Assembly (NCBI RefSeq): GCF_019740335.1
Contig: NZ_JAHXZS010000004.1
Location: forward strand, 167,016 to 231,015
Reading direction: 5' to 3'
Origin: Alteraquisediminimonas sediminicola
Lineage (GTDB): Bacteria; Pseudomonadota; Alphaproteobacteria; Sphingomonadales; Sphingomonadaceae
Length of the DNA stretch: 64,000 bases
Part shown: in pieces, positions 26,455 through 36,157 of the stretch
How positions within the stretch are numbered: position 1 is the stretch's first letter
Layout of the letters: every line of letters starts with the position of its first letter
Notes under the pieces: model-generated
Told to the model about the DNA's origin: nothing
Databases searched by the model: none
The model's input: the letters and a program-made list of their open reading frames with translations, nothing else
Program-made: the position numbers and the translations under genes

Positions 26455-27485
26455 GCGGGCGTTCGGAAGTGCACGGGGCTGACGCCTCGCAATCTGGCGG
26501 CGGCCTGTTCGGGGGTGAGGTCGCGCTGCGCCTCGGCCATCATTTCATAGCCGACCATGAATTTGCGTACCGAGGCAGACCGCAACAATGGCGGGTAGAA
26601 ATGGGCATGGAGCTGCCAATGATCGATTGCGTCCTGCCCAAAGGGCGCACCGTGCCAGCCCATGGAATAGGGAAAGCTGCACTGGAACAGATTGTCATAA
26701 CGCGCGGTCAATTGCTGGATCGCAACGGCCAGATCCGCCCGTTGCGCCGGGTTCAGTTCGGGCAAGCGCCGGACCGGAAAGCGCGGCAACAACAAGGTTT
26801 CAAACGGCCACGCCGCCCAATAAGGCACAATCGCCAGCCAATATGCGGTTTCCACCACGACGCGCTCGCCGCCCGCCTCGCGTGCCGCCAGATCCATCAG
26901 CATCGGCGCATCATGTCCGGCCAGCCAGTCGCGCTGGGTACGGTCTTCGGTGGCAAGATGGGTGGGGACATGATCGGTCGCCCAGACCTGCCCATGCGGA
27001 TGCGGATTGGAGCAGCCCATCATCGCGCCCTTGTTTTCAAAGATCTGCACATGGGCATAGGACTGGCCGAGTTCCGTCGTCTGTTCGCAATAGCTGTCGA
27101 TCACCCGTTTAATCGCCATGAGCGGCAGTTCGGGCAGGGTTTTTCCATGGTCCGGGGAAAAACAAATGACTCGGCTCAACCCCTTTGCACCCGATGATTG
27201 GAACAGATCGTCCGTGCTATCCGGTGCGGGTGTATCGGGTTGGAGCGCCGCAAAGTCGTTCGCAAAAACGAATGTCCCGGCATAATCCGGGTTCATATCG
27301 CCCGTCACCCGCGCATTGCCGGGGCAGAGATAGCAATCCGGATCGTGGCTGGAGGGTTGGCTGAGATCCGGCGCATCCTCTTGGCCTTGCCATGGCCGTT
27401 TCGCGCGATGCGGGGACACGAGGACCCATGCATCATTGAGCGGATTATAGCGGCGATGGGGATGTTCGGTCGGGTCGAATGTCAT
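26451..27485 (-). CDS. galT: Galactose-1-phosphate uridylyltransferase
   Basis: HIT-superfamily transferase, 344 residues. The metal and structural part starts [20 protein letters not shown] with CYLCPGN, and the active-site histidine is in [14 protein letters not shown]. It exchanges UMP between UDP-glucose and galactose 1-phosphate. It is coupled by four-base overlaps to the GH36 gene upstream and galK downstream. Confidence 0.95.
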   Translation of the reverse strand: MTFDPTEHPHRRYNPLNDAWVLVSPHRAKRPWQGQEDAPDLSQPSSHDPDCYLCPGNARVTGDMNPDYAGTFVFANDFAALQPDTPAPDSTDDLFQSSGAKGLSRVICFSPDHGKTLPELPLMAIKRVIDSYCEQTTELGQSYAHVQIFENKGAMMGCSNPHPHGQVWATDHVPTHLATEDRTQRDWLAGHDAPMLMDLAAREAGGERVVVETAYWLAIVPYWAAWPFETLLLPRFPVRRLPELNPAQRADLAVAIQQLTARYDNLFQCSFPYSMGWHGAPFGQDAIDHWQLHAHFYPPLLRSASVRKFMVGYEMMAEAQRDLTPEQAAARLRGVSPVHFRTPA

Positions 27486-29590
27486 GGCCCGACGATCCTG
27501 AATAGCGCCACTTGTTCGGCCTTCATCGGCGGCATCGGCAGGCCAACGGCGTTGAGCCAGCCGCCCGCCATCTCCAGCCCCGCGCCGCGCATCGCCTCCA
27601 GCGCCGGGGCGGGCGGAAAGCCGTGTTTATGCGGATCAACCGGATCAAGCCGGGTGATGCGATAGGCGCGGTTTGGGTCGAGCATATCGAGCCGGAGCGT
27701 GGGCAAATGGCGCTGCCCACTGGGGGTAAGGCGATAGACGAACAATAACAATTCATCCGCATCGCCATGGGCCTGCCAGACCAGCCCGTCTTGTGCCTCG
27801 CCCTGCCAGAGTTTCCCATGATGGAACTGGTCGCGATATTGTTTGTACAGGGCGATCCATTGGGCGAGTGTCTCGCGATCTTGCCCGACAATCTGCCGGG
27901 CATCGAGTTCGACCCCGAAATGTCCGGTCAACGCCACGCCCGCGCGGAAGGTCATCGACTGGCTGCGGCCCGTGCTGTGCGCGGGGGAGGCGCCGACATG
28001 CGACCCCATGATTTCGGGCGGCATGAATTGGAGAAAACCCTGTTGGATTGCGATACGCGATACGGCATCGATGCAGTCGCTCGCCCAGAAACGATGGGTG
28101 TGGCGGATGATGCCCGCATCGATCCGCCCGCCGCCACCGGCACAGGCCTCGATCTCCACCTGCGGAAATGCAGTACGCAAACGGGCGAGCAGGGCATAGG
28201 TCGCCTGCACCTGCTGGCGATAGCGCGGGGTCGCGCCTGCGGTCACAAGATCGCGATTATGATCCCATTTGAGATAGGCAATCGGCAGGGTCGCGAGCAG
28301 ATCGGCGATCTTGTCGAACAGATAATCGCTGACCTCCGCCCGCGCCATATCGAGCACGAGTTGATTGCGCGCGGTCAACAGCGGGCGACCCGCGATCTGC
28401 AATGCCCAATCGGGATGGGCGCGATAAAGCTCGCTATCGGGATTGACCATTTCCGGTTCGACCCACAGGCCGAATTCCATTCCGAGCGCGGTGACATGGC
28501 TGGCGAGCGGCAACAGGCCATCGGGATATTTCCCCGCATCCGGCCACCAATCGCCGAGCGACGATGTATCGTCATGGCGGCCATGGAACCAGCCGTCATC
28601 AAGCACAAAGCGTTCGATCCCGATCTCGGCAGCGGCATCGGCCAGTTGCGCCAGCGCGGCCCCGTCATGGTCGAAGTAAAATCCCTCCCATGTGTTGAGA
28701 TGGACCGGGCGCGGCTGCATCCGGCCATCGGGCCAGTCCATCGCGGCGCGGATCGCGGCGTGGAAATTCTGGGCGATGCCATTCGGACCCAAGGTCGAAC
28801 AGGTCGCGAGCATCTCCGGCGTCTGCACGCTCTCGCCGGGGGCGAGAATGACCTCGCCCGGCGCAAACCATTCGCCCATCTGCCATTGATATTGGCCGTC
28901 ATCGATCCATTCGATGCATTGGGCATGATTGCCGGACCATGCGAGCTGCGCGCCATAATGTGCTTGATCTGCCGCGACCACTGCGCCCGGAAAATTATCG
29001 TGCGAGGTCAGGCCGCGCCGGTTTTCGCGCCGCCACAGGCTGCGCGACAGCCTGTCCTCCACCGCGATGAATTCATGATTGTGCCGCCCGGACCATGACC
29101 GGATATGGGTCGTATTCTGGGGCAAGGGGACCGTCCCGGAGGCGAGCCATTGCACCTCGAACGGGGCATCGCCGGTATTGGTCAATCCGGTGGACAGGGT
29201 CAGTACATCGCTATCGGGATCGAGCTTGAGGGTGATTGCCACCTCCAATCCCGCCACGGCGTCAAAGAGGTCGAAACGAATGGCCGTGCCGGGCGTGATC
29301 CATGTCGCCGTGCAACCGGTCGGCGATTGGGCATAATCCCGCCCCGCACGATGGCCGAGCAGGGCGCTCTGCCCGAACCAGCCCAGCCCGAAGGTGGGAA
29401 ACAGGCTGAGCGGTTGATCATGATCGAGCGAGAAGGACGGCAAGGGCCGGGTGTCGCGCAAATATGGCCCCGGCTCGGCCCCATCCGCCAGCCTTGGTCC
29501 CCAATATCGCCAGATCGGGGCCTCATCGTCATGGACCTCGATCACCGCCGTGACGCGCTGGCCGTGAAGGGTGATGAAATGTGCGGTCAT
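27482..29590 (-). CDS. GH36 alpha-galactosidase
   Basis: 702 residues, the normal length for bacterial GH36 enzymes. It would release galactose from melibiose, raffinose or stachyose. An N-terminal beta-sandwich is followed by a barrel containing [20 protein letters not shown], the nucleophile Asp in [20 protein letters not shown], and the acid/base Asp in [12 protein letters not shown]. No signal peptide is seen, so cleavage is probably cytoplasmic after MFS uptake. It starts four bases after the MFS stop and overlaps galT. Confidence 0.93.
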   Translation of the reverse strand: MTAHFITLHGQRVTAVIEVHDDEAPIWRYWGPRLADGAEPGPYLRDTRPLPSFSLDHDQPLSLFPTFGLGWFGQSALLGHRAGRDYAQSPTGCTATWITPGTAIRFDLFDAVAGLEVAITLKLDPDSDVLTLSTGLTNTGDAPFEVQWLASGTVPLPQNTTHIRSWSGRHNHEFIAVEDRLSRSLWRRENRRGLTSHDNFPGAVVAADQAHYGAQLAWSGNHAQCIEWIDDGQYQWQMGEWFAPGEVILAPGESVQTPEMLATCSTLGPNGIAQNFHAAIRAAMDWPDGRMQPRPVHLNTWEGFYFDHDGAALAQLADAAAEIGIERFVLDDGWFHGRHDDTSSLGDWWPDAGKYPDGLLPLASHVTALGMEFGLWVEPEMVNPDSELYRAHPDWALQIAGRPLLTARNQLVLDMARAEVSDYLFDKIADLLATLPIAYLKWDHNRDLVTAGATPRYRQQVQATYALLARLRTAFPQVEIEACAGGGGRIDAGIIRHTHRFWASDCIDAVSRIAIQQGFLQFMPPEIMGSHVGASPAHSTGRSQSMTFRAGVALTGHFGVELDARQIVGQDRETLAQWIALYKQYRDQFHHGKLWQGEAQDGLVWQAHGDADELLLFVYRLTPSGQRHLPTLRLDMLDPNRAYRITRLDPVDPHKHGFPPAPALEAMRGAGLEMAGGWLNAVGLPMPPMKAEQVALFRIVGP

Positions 29591-29594
29591 CAGA

Positions 29595-30938
29595 TCAGGC
29601 CTTGTGCGTGCGAATCCGCGTCACCGCGACGGCGGCGCAGATCAGCAACAGGCCGGACAAGGTGATGACGTTGCGCGCATCGCCGCCCAACAGCGGGCCA
29701 TAATAAAAGGGCAAGGTCACGGCGATCAGGATCATCGGAATGACGATGAACATATTGAAAATGCCCATATAGACGCCGGTCCGCGCCGCCGGGATCGAAT
29801 CCGCGAGGATGACATAGGGATTGCCCATGATGCTCGCCCAGCCAAGGCCGACGCCAATCGCGGGGATGAACAGCATTGTTTTATCCGCGACATGCGGCAG
29901 CACGATCATGCCCAGCCCCGCCAGCGTCAGGCATACTGCATGGACCCGCGCCGCGCCATGTTTGCGGGTCAATGGCGCCATCGCAAAGGCCGCGACAAAG
30001 GCCACCGCATTGTAAAACGCCGCCATCTGCCCATTGGTCAGCACCGCATCGCGAAAGCCGGTCGAGGTCGGATCGGCGGTATCATAGACCGAACGGCTGA
30101 TCGAATAGACGATATAGCCCCAATAACAGGCCATGCCATACCATTGAAACAGGCACATCAGCGCCATTTGTCGCATCTGATGCGGCATTTCACGTATCGC
30201 GCTCCAGATTTCTTCCAGCGTCGCCAGCGCCGATTTCGGCATGGCCTCGATCTTGGCGCGTTCCACGGCGGTCAAGGGCAGTTCCGGCACCCGCCAGATT
30301 GACCAGAGGATCGTCGAGACCGAGAGCAATGCCCCGATCATGAATGAGGCGCGGGTGATATAGGGGATGTTGTGGCTATCCACAGCATCCTTATCCATGC
30401 CGAACCAATAGACGAGGATCGACGGGGTGACGAAGGCCAAGGTCTGGGCAAGGCCGGTAAAGGCGCTTTGGCTCAAAAATCCGATTTCATGCTGATCGTC
30501 GTTCAGCCGGTCCTTCACATAGGCGCGATATGGCTCCATCGTGATGTTGTTGCCCGCATCGAGCAACCACAACAACGATACCGCCATCAACAGGCTGTGC
30601 GATAAGGGCATGAACAACAGCCCGAGACTGCACATCAGCGCGCCGATGATGAAATAGGGCGTGCGCCGTCCCCAGCGCGATGCGGTGCGGTCGCTCATCG
30701 CGCCGATGATCGGCTGGATCAGCAGGCCGGTGACCGGCCCCGCCAATTGTAACAACGGCAGATTGGCCTCATCCGCGCCGAGATAGGAATAGATCGGGCC
30801 CATATTGCCCTGTTGCAAACCGAAGCTGAATTGCAGGCCGAGAAACCCCAGATTCATCTGGAGAATGCGGGCAATCGGCAAATGGGGCTTGCTGCCCGAG
30901 AGGCCCAGACTGCCCGACATATTCAAACCGATTGCCAT
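29595..30938 (-). CDS. MFS sugar symporter (sucrose/oligosaccharide transporter type)
   Basis: 447 residues with about 12 membrane segments. GLQFSFGLQQGNMGPIYSYL, DRTASRWGRRTPYFIIGA and the AGNNITMEPYRAYVKD region resemble bacterial SLC45/SuxC-type disaccharide:H+ symporters. It heads the symporter-GH36-galT-galK operon, so raffinose or melibiose uptake from the periplasm is likely. A GGAGAGG site precedes the ATG; a LacI-type palindrome lies about 75 bases upstream. An alternative start at Met7 is possible. Confidence 0.85.
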   Translation of the reverse strand: MAIGLNMSGSLGLSGSKPHLPIARILQMNLGFLGLQFSFGLQQGNMGPIYSYLGADEANLPLLQLAGPVTGLLIQPIIGAMSDRTASRWGRRTPYFIIGALMCSLGLLFMPLSHSLLMAVSLLWLLDAGNNITMEPYRAYVKDRLNDDQHEIGFLSQSAFTGLAQTLAFVTPSILVYWFGMDKDAVDSHNIPYITRASFMIGALLSVSTILWSIWRVPELPLTAVERAKIEAMPKSALATLEEIWSAIREMPHQMRQMALMCLFQWYGMACYWGYIVYSISRSVYDTADPTSTGFRDAVLTNGQMAAFYNAVAFVAAFAMAPLTRKHGAARVHAVCLTLAGLGMIVLPHVADKTMLFIPAIGVGLGWASIMGNPYVILADSIPAARTGVYMGIFNMFIVIPMILIAVTLPFYYGPLLGGDARNVITLSGLLLICAAVAVTRIRTHKA

Positions 30939-31012
30939 CGACCTCTCCTAATACGCCGGCATCAAGGCCGAGCTATTTATCGCCAGTCTATATCATCAGA
31001 AAAGTGATTCAA

Positions 31013-31022
31013 CAATCGATTG
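31013..31022. promoter_or_regulatory. LacI-type operator upstream of the MFS symporter operon
   Basis: Perfect palindrome CAATCGATTG, extended as CAACAATCGATTGCATTG, located 75 bases ahead of the symporter ATG. It matches the sites at 17372, 22026 and 25249. Confidence 0.65.
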
Positions 31023-31291
31023 CATTGATGGCGTGCATTTTCGGATGGAACCCCGGTTTTTGGTGGGAAATGTTATGGCCAATAGCGGCAATCGAAACTT
31101 TCGTCCCTGTAAAGAAAGCTTGCTGGACTTATATCTACCAATATAATAGAAAATATATCGGGCTAAGGTTTAGATCCTAGGACCCCGCGGCTTTTGAAGG
31201 AACAGCTTGCTCCGCGTCATCAACGGCTAAAGCGCACGGCACTGAGGCCCAAAATAGCCAGGTTTCGTGTTTCCTGCATCAGGAGACGACG
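31023..31291. other. Intergenic stretch without a recognised gene
   Basis: About 270 bases, more AT-rich than its neighbours around 31115-31180. No convincing coding signal, RNA gene or repeat was seen. It may carry the promoter of the small ORF at 31292. Confidence 0.4.
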
Positions 31292-31477
31292 ATGAACATT
31301 CAGTCAATAAACTTACCGACGCATGGCCGAACAGCAGATCGACGGTTGGTCCCGGTGCGCCCCCGGCGTTCTGCAAGTGATATTCGCCATATCCATCCTT
31401 CATGGCTGGAACGCGATTATCAACAGCCGGGCGGTGTTTTGGCCCCGGAGGAATTCTGGACGCGTTTGGGCATCTGA
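31292..31477 (+). CDS. Small hypothetical protein (61 aa)
   Basis: An ATG with a good AGGAGA site seven bases ahead opens a 61-residue frame that is basic in the middle (RTADRRLVPVRPRRSASDIR) and ends LAPEEFWTRLGI. A strong hairpin terminator follows 32 bases after the stop, which supports expression. No signal peptide or membrane segment is visible and I do not recognise the family. Confidence 0.45.
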   Translation: MNIQSINLPTHGRTADRRLVPVRPRRSASDIRHIHPSWLERDYQQPGGVLAPEEFWTRLGI

Positions 31478-31508
31478 GGGGCTTCATGCCCTGAACGTGC
31501 TGCAAATG

Positions 31509-31546
31509 AAAAGGGGCCGCATGCGATTGCATGCGACCCCTTTTTT
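31509..31546. terminator. Strong bidirectional terminator
   Basis: AAAAGGGG-C-CGCATGC-GATT-GCATGCG-A-CCCCTTTTTT. The stem has 11 GC/AT pairs with one mismatch and a four-base loop, flanked by A and T runs on either side. It serves the small ORF on the plus strand and the autotransporter gene on the minus strand. Confidence 0.88.
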
Positions 31547-31578
31547 AGGCTGTTGATAGCCCGGTTTGGATGACCGGA

Positions 31579-34149
31579 TTAGAAGCCTGTGCGCAACATC
31601 ACACGTACTTCGCCGCCGTTCAGGCTTTCGAGCGCAGTGCCCGAAGTGCCATATTCGACGCCGAAATCGGTGGTGCCAACCTTGAAGCGCAGGCCGCCCG
31701 AGATCGACAGCGTGTCATCGGTCGTCGATGCGCGGTTCAGCGTGTATTGGCGGTTGAGCATGTCGCTATACGCCATGGCCTGATGATAATCGCCCGCGAT
31801 GCGATGGCGATATTCAGCACGTGCCGACGGAATGATCTGGCCCCATGAGGTCAGGATCGTGGTTTCCGCCTTGGCGCCGGTCGACAGCAACTGCACCTTC
31901 TGGTCCGCATCTTCAAAGGTCAATGCATAAGGGGTTGCGCCCTGTTCTGCAAAGCCATCAAGGTTGATGTCCAGATAGCTGTAACGGGCAAAACCCGACA
32001 GCAATACGACACCGGCAGAACGCTCCAGCGTCAACGATGCCGATGCGAACTTGGTGTCGCCCTTGCGTGCGCCCGTCACGGAGCTGCTGTCCGCCGTCAC
32101 ATAACGGTGGCTGGCAAAGTCGATCCAGGACTGACCCAGCGCCACATCGAAGAACGCCGAGCGTGCGAGCTTGTAGCTGGCATAAGCAAGGACGGTTTCT
32201 GCTTCGTCCTTGGAACGAGTGCCCTTGTTGCCCGTTTTGCTGTCGTTCCAGCCATGGCCATAAGCGATACCTGCGATCAGGCGATCAGAGGCGCGCAGAT
32301 CGACACCAACGGTCAGGGCATCCGCATTGAACTTCAGGCCCTTGTCGGTGGCAAAGTCAATCGAACCAGCGGTCCAAAGGGCGATCAGCGGCGATTTGTC
32401 ATCGCATTTGAACGCCACAGGGCTGGTGTTGCCGGCATTGACGGACGTCGCAACCGAGCCATTGGCCTGAGTGGGGTCATTGGCGGCTGCAACCTGCTGG
32501 TCACCGCCCGTCACTGCGAGCTTGTTGTCGATACCGCAACGCAGGCCCGAATGGAGCGAGTCCATGTGACGCATGACGTTGTTCAACTGGCCTTCGCCAA
32601 AGCGGCTGGCCGTGCGGAAGTGGTTGTCGATCATGCCCTGCACTTCACGATCGAGCGTCGGATCAGGACGTTCGTCGAGCGTGAGGGTGTAGGTCCGGCT
32701 GCCCGTATAGCCATCCGCGTCCACGACGCAGACAGTGAAGGTATAGGCACCCGCTGCGGCACGGCTGGTGCCGGTGATGGCGCCAGTGGTCGAATTCAGC
32801 GTGAAGCCAGACGGCAATGCGCCCGCGCAGATGGTGTAGGTATAAGGACCAACCCCACCCGAAGCCACGACAGTGCCCAGATAGGGAATGCCCTGAATGG
32901 CATTAGGCAGCGTTTCCGGCCCGACGGTCAAACCCACATCGGCGATCACGCCGCTGGTGGTTTTGCTTACCGTGAGCGCGGTCGGCGACGTGCTGTCCGT
33001 TGCCGTGATGGTGTAGCTGTAAGGACCCGTGGCCGTCGGCAAGCCCGATACAAGGCCGGTTGCCGGGTCAAGGGTCGTGCCCGCCGGCAGTGCGCCGCCG
33101 GTCAAGGTGTATGTGATCGGACCAACGCCACCCGTTGCCACGTTGGTTTGTGAATATGGCGCGCCGAGCTTGTTCTGTGTCGATGGCGTGGCCGTCATAT
33201 CCAAGGCGGCTGCGGCAGCCAGTGTGCCGCTGATCGTCTTGGTGACAAACGCGCCAAGGTCGTCCGTCACCTGAATTTCATAAGTGAAAGGACCGAAGGT
33301 TGTCGGATAGCCGGAAACGAGACCAGTGTTCGGGTCGAGCGTGGTACCATCTGGCAGTGCGCCGCCCGTCAACGTAAAGGTATAAGGGCCGGTGCCTGCA
33401 AAGCCGACATTCTGTTGGCTGTAGAGCGAACCGACCTGCGTGGTGCTGGAGGGCGTCGCGATCATGTCGAGTTCGCCGGTGGCCGCAGAGATGACGATGG
33501 TCTGGATGCCGGAAACGCCCGTCTCGGTGCCGTTGGTGGCAAAGACGGTGTAGGTGTAAGTACCGGCAACAGTCGGCGTGCCGCTGATCGCGCCGGACGA
33601 CGGATCGATGCTCAGGCCCGGCGGCAGTGCACCGCTGGCGATCGAATAGGTGAACGGCCCGGTTGCGCCGCTCGCGCTATAGGTCGTGCCGGACGTATAA
33701 GCCGTGCCGACGGTGCCATCGCTGGGGGTGCCGCTGACGGAAATGACCAGCGTACACGCGCCCGCAGGCGCACGATTTACCACCAGCGACAGGTCTACAA
33801 CCCCCGTGCCGGTCGTGCCGGTCACCGTGCCGGTGACTGCCCGGTTGCCGTTGCCGGCGCAGGTCAGGCCGCTCAGCGTACCATCGCTGTTGATGGTGAT
33901 GCCTTCCTGCGGCACGGTCGCCGAATAGCTATAAGGCCCCGTGCCACCGCTACCCAGCAGGAACGGGGTATGATTATACAGCGTCCCTTGGTCGATGTGG
34001 AACGGCGACGGATTGGTCGTCACCGTAATGGTCTGGGCACTGGCTGGTGCGACCAGCAACATGGTCGTCAGTGCGGACACCATGACCATTAAATAAAGCA
34101 ACGCCCGCTTCCATAAGGAAGCAGGCTGATCCGTCGGGATGGCCGACAT
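31579..34149 (-). CDS. Autotransporter with Ig-like (putative Ig, He_PIG-type) repeats
   Basis: 856 residues. A long N-terminal region ends in a signal peptide (LLYLMVMVSALTTMLLVAPA, then SAQ). About five repeats of 85-90 residues follow, each with a GGVGPYTYT...GALPxGxTLDPxTGxVSGxP pattern typical of putative Ig domains. A linker (ERPDPTLDREVQGMIDNHF) leads to an autotransporter beta-barrel of about 280 residues ending in Phe (VRVMLRTGF). The passenger is probably displayed on the cell surface as an adhesin or binding protein; the ligand is unknown. Cysteines in the passenger may form disulfides. An AAGGGG site precedes the ATG. Confidence 0.85.
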   Translation of the reverse strand: MSAIPTDQPASLWKRALLYLMVMVSALTTMLLVAPASAQTITVTTNPSPFHIDQGTLYNHTPFLLGSGGTGPYSYSATVPQEGITINSDGTLSGLTCAGNGNRAVTGTVTGTTGTGVVDLSLVVNRAPAGACTLVISVSGTPSDGTVGTAYTSGTTYSASGATGPFTYSIASGALPPGLSIDPSSGAISGTPTVAGTYTYTVFATNGTETGVSGIQTIVISAATGELDMIATPSSTTQVGSLYSQQNVGFAGTGPYTFTLTGGALPDGTTLDPNTGLVSGYPTTFGPFTYEIQVTDDLGAFVTKTISGTLAAAAALDMTATPSTQNKLGAPYSQTNVATGGVGPITYTLTGGALPAGTTLDPATGLVSGLPTATGPYSYTITATDSTSPTALTVSKTTSGVIADVGLTVGPETLPNAIQGIPYLGTVVASGGVGPYTYTICAGALPSGFTLNSTTGAITGTSRAAAGAYTFTVCVVDADGYTGSRTYTLTLDERPDPTLDREVQGMIDNHFRTASRFGEGQLNNVMRHMDSLHSGLRCGIDNKLAVTGGDQQVAAANDPTQANGSVATSVNAGNTSPVAFKCDDKSPLIALWTAGSIDFATDKGLKFNADALTVGVDLRASDRLIAGIAYGHGWNDSKTGNKGTRSKDEAETVLAYASYKLARSAFFDVALGQSWIDFASHRYVTADSSSVTGARKGDTKFASASLTLERSAGVVLLSGFARYSYLDINLDGFAEQGATPYALTFEDADQKVQLLSTGAKAETTILTSWGQIIPSARAEYRHRIAGDYHQAMAYSDMLNRQYTLNRASTTDDTLSISGGLRFKVGTTDFGVEYGTSGTALESLNGGEVRVMLRTGF

Positions 34150-34355
34150 ATTTAACCCCTTTTTTAATAAAATATTGATTGGGTTAAATATTAGTTGACG
34201 ATCTTAAGGTCAAACCACTGGGGCTGTAGACGGGCTCGATATGACATGGAAATTGCCGCAAGGAGTCATGGGGTTAGGGCTTAGTTGTCCGCATCTATGT
34301 CAATATGAGAACGATTGTAGCGGCCAGCCGATCTTGTTAGGGTGCGATTAGGGCA

Positions 34356-34370
34356 TGGCGTTTTTGTTGC
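34356..34370 (+). promoter_or_regulatory. Candidate sigma-54 promoter ahead of nasT
   Basis: TGGCGTTTTTGTTGC matches the sigma-54 pattern TGGC-N7-TTGC, with GG (34357) and GC (34369) at the required 12-base offset. The expected start site is about ten bases before the nasT ATG, leaving almost no leader. Nitrogen-controlled transcription through NtrC would fit a nitrate assimilation locus. Confidence 0.4.
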
Positions 34371-34391
34371 GATGCAATATAAAAGTGCATT

Positions 34392-34970
34392 ATGCGCGTT
34401 GCGATTGTTGATGAAAGCCCGGCAAGGGCGGCGGTGATCCGCGAAGGGCTGGAAGCATCCGGCCTGCGGGATATTAATTTGTTCACCGAACGCCGCGGGC
34501 TGGTCGCTGCGCTTAATGACTTGCAGCCCGATGTCATCTTGATGAACCTCGCCAATCCGAGCCGGGATATGCTGGAAGAAAGTTTCATGGTGTCGCGCGC
34601 CTTGGCCCGGCCCATTGCGATGTTCGTTGATCAAAGCGATGAAGATGCGATCGCACAGGCGGTCGATGCGGGCGTGTCGGCCTATGTCGTCGATGGCCTG
34701 AAAACCGAGCGGATCAAGGCGGTGCTGGAACTCGCAATCAAGCGGTTCAACGCCTTTGCGCGGCTCCAGTCCGAATTGGATGAGGCGCGCACGGCGCTTG
34801 CCGACCGTAAATCGGTCGATGCGGCCAAGGCGTTGCTGATGAAGAAGCGCGGGATGGATGAACCGGCAGCCTATGCGGCGCTGCGCAAGGCGGCGATGGA
34901 TAGCGGTCGGCGCATGGCCGATGTCGCGGATGCATTGCTGACGGCTGAAAAATTGATGGGAGGGCTGTGA
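34392..34970 (+). CDS. nasT: NasT-type ANTAR antitermination regulator
   Basis: 192 residues. An N-terminal receiver-like domain (MRVAIVDESPARAAVI) leads through a coiled helix to a C-terminal ANTAR RNA-binding domain (KSVDAAKALLMKKRGMDEPA, AAYAALRKAAMDSGRRM). In known systems NasT binds leader RNA of the nitrate genes and NasS holds it back until nitrate or nitrite is present. The usual phosphoacceptor Asp of the receiver appears as Asn52 (ILMNLANPSRD), consistent with control by protein binding and not phosphorylation. It is coupled to nasS; no Shine-Dalgarno site is visible. Confidence 0.9.
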   Translation: MRVAIVDESPARAAVIREGLEASGLRDINLFTERRGLVAALNDLQPDVILMNLANPSRDMLEESFMVSRALARPIAMFVDQSDEDAIAQAVDAGVSAYVVDGLKTERIKAVLELAIKRFNAFARLQSELDEARTALADRKSVDAAKALLMKKRGMDEPAAYAALRKAAMDSGRRMADVADALLTAEKLMGGL

Positions 34971-34972
34971 GC

Positions 34973-36157
34973 ATGGACCGGGTGCGTGTCGGTTTCCTGC
35001 CTTTGGTGGATGCAGCGCTGCCCATTTTGGCGCGCGAACTGGGCTATGCCGAGGCCGAGGGGATCGATCTTGAGCTGGTAAAGGACATGAGCTGGGCCGC
35101 CGTCTGCGACCGGCTGATCTATCGCCAGACGGATGCCGCGCATATGGTCGCGCCCTTGGCGCTGGCGGCGACATTGGGGCTGGGGCGGCCCGCTGTGCCG
35201 CTTGCTGTGCCGTTCGTACTGGGCCTGAATGGCAATGCGATCACCTTGCATCCGGCGATTGCGGCGCAAGTGACGGAGATCGGCGCGTTGCAGGATGTGA
35301 CGATCACTGGCCAGCGGCTGGCCGCCTTGATCCGATCACAGACACGCAAGCTACGCTTTGGGGTGGTGCATCGCTATTCCAGCCATAATTACATGCTGCG
35401 TTATTGGTTGTCGGGTTGCGGGATCGATCCCCATCATGATGTCGAGATCGTCACCGTCGCCCCGCCTTATGCGGCAGAGGCGCTGGCGGATGGCGAGGTG
35501 GACGGTATTTGCGTCGGCGAACCATGGAACAGTGTGGCGGTGGATCGCGGCGTGGGGGTGATTGTCGCCGTGACCGCGCAAATCTGGCAGCGCGGGGTGG
35601 AAAAGGTCCTGACCATGCGCCGCGACCGGATGGAAGAGATGGGCGAGCCAGCCCATCGCCTGATCCGCGCGCTCTATCGGGCGGGCGAGGCATTTGTCGA
35701 TCCTGAACGGCAGGATGACATTGCGGCGTTATTGGCCGGGGCAGATTATCTCGATGGCTCGGCGGCACTGATCGGGCGGGCGATGTCGAATCATATTCTG
35801 CTCGCCAAAGATCATGCGCCGGTGTCGGTGCCCGATTTCATGGTCCAGCATCGCGAGGCCTCAAATTTCCCTTGGGTCAGCCAGGCCGCATGGCTTTATG
35901 CCCAAATGTGCCGGGCAGGGCATGTCGCGCCAAGCGACCATGATTATGAACTGGCCAAGGCGGTGTTCCGGCCCGATGTCTATCGCGCCGCGATGCGTAA
36001 TACAGGTGCGGCGTTGCCGGGCGCGAGCGCCAAGCTGGAAGGTGGCATTACCGACCCTGTGGGGGTTGGCACAGTGCAGGGCAGGCTGATCCTTGGCTCG
36101 GACAGTTTCTTTGACGGGCGCGCATTCGATCCCGATAATCTGGCGGCGGCTTTATAG
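34973..36157 (+). CDS. nasS: NasS-type nitrate/nitrite-sensing protein
   Basis: 394 residues of the NrtA/CmpA-like solute-binding fold without a signal peptide, so cytoplasmic. RVRVGFLPLVDAALPILARE, SSHNYMLRYWLSGCGID and DGICVGEPWNSVAVD mirror segments of NrtA downstream. In NasS-NasT systems this protein sequesters NasT until it binds nitrate or nitrite. The ATG at 34973 has GGGAGG nine bases ahead; the in-frame GTG at 34967 overlaps the nasT stop but is too close to that site. Confidence 0.9.
   Translation: MDRVRVGFLPLVDAALPILARELGYAEAEGIDLELVKDMSWAAVCDRLIYRQTDAAHMVAPLALAATLGLGRPAVPLAVPFVLGLNGNAITLHPAIAAQVTEIGALQDVTITGQRLAALIRSQTRKLRFGVVHRYSSHNYMLRYWLSGCGIDPHHDVEIVTVAPPYAAEALADGEVDGICVGEPWNSVAVDRGVGVIVAVTAQIWQRGVEKVLTMRRDRMEEMGEPAHRLIRALYRAGEAFVDPERQDDIAALLAGADYLDGSAALIGRAMSNHILLAKDHAPVSVPDFMVQHREASNFPWVSQAAWLYAQMCRAGHVAPSDHDYELAKAVFRPDVYRAAMRNTGAALPGASAKLEGGITDPVGVGTVQGRLILGSDSFFDGRAFDPDNLAAAL

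Noticed and set aside
30932..31180. 82-codon plus-strand frame rich in aromatic residues near 31030-31180
   Set aside because: It overlaps the start of the MFS symporter and the operator on the opposite strand, has no ribosome site, and its composition looks like translated noncoding DNA.
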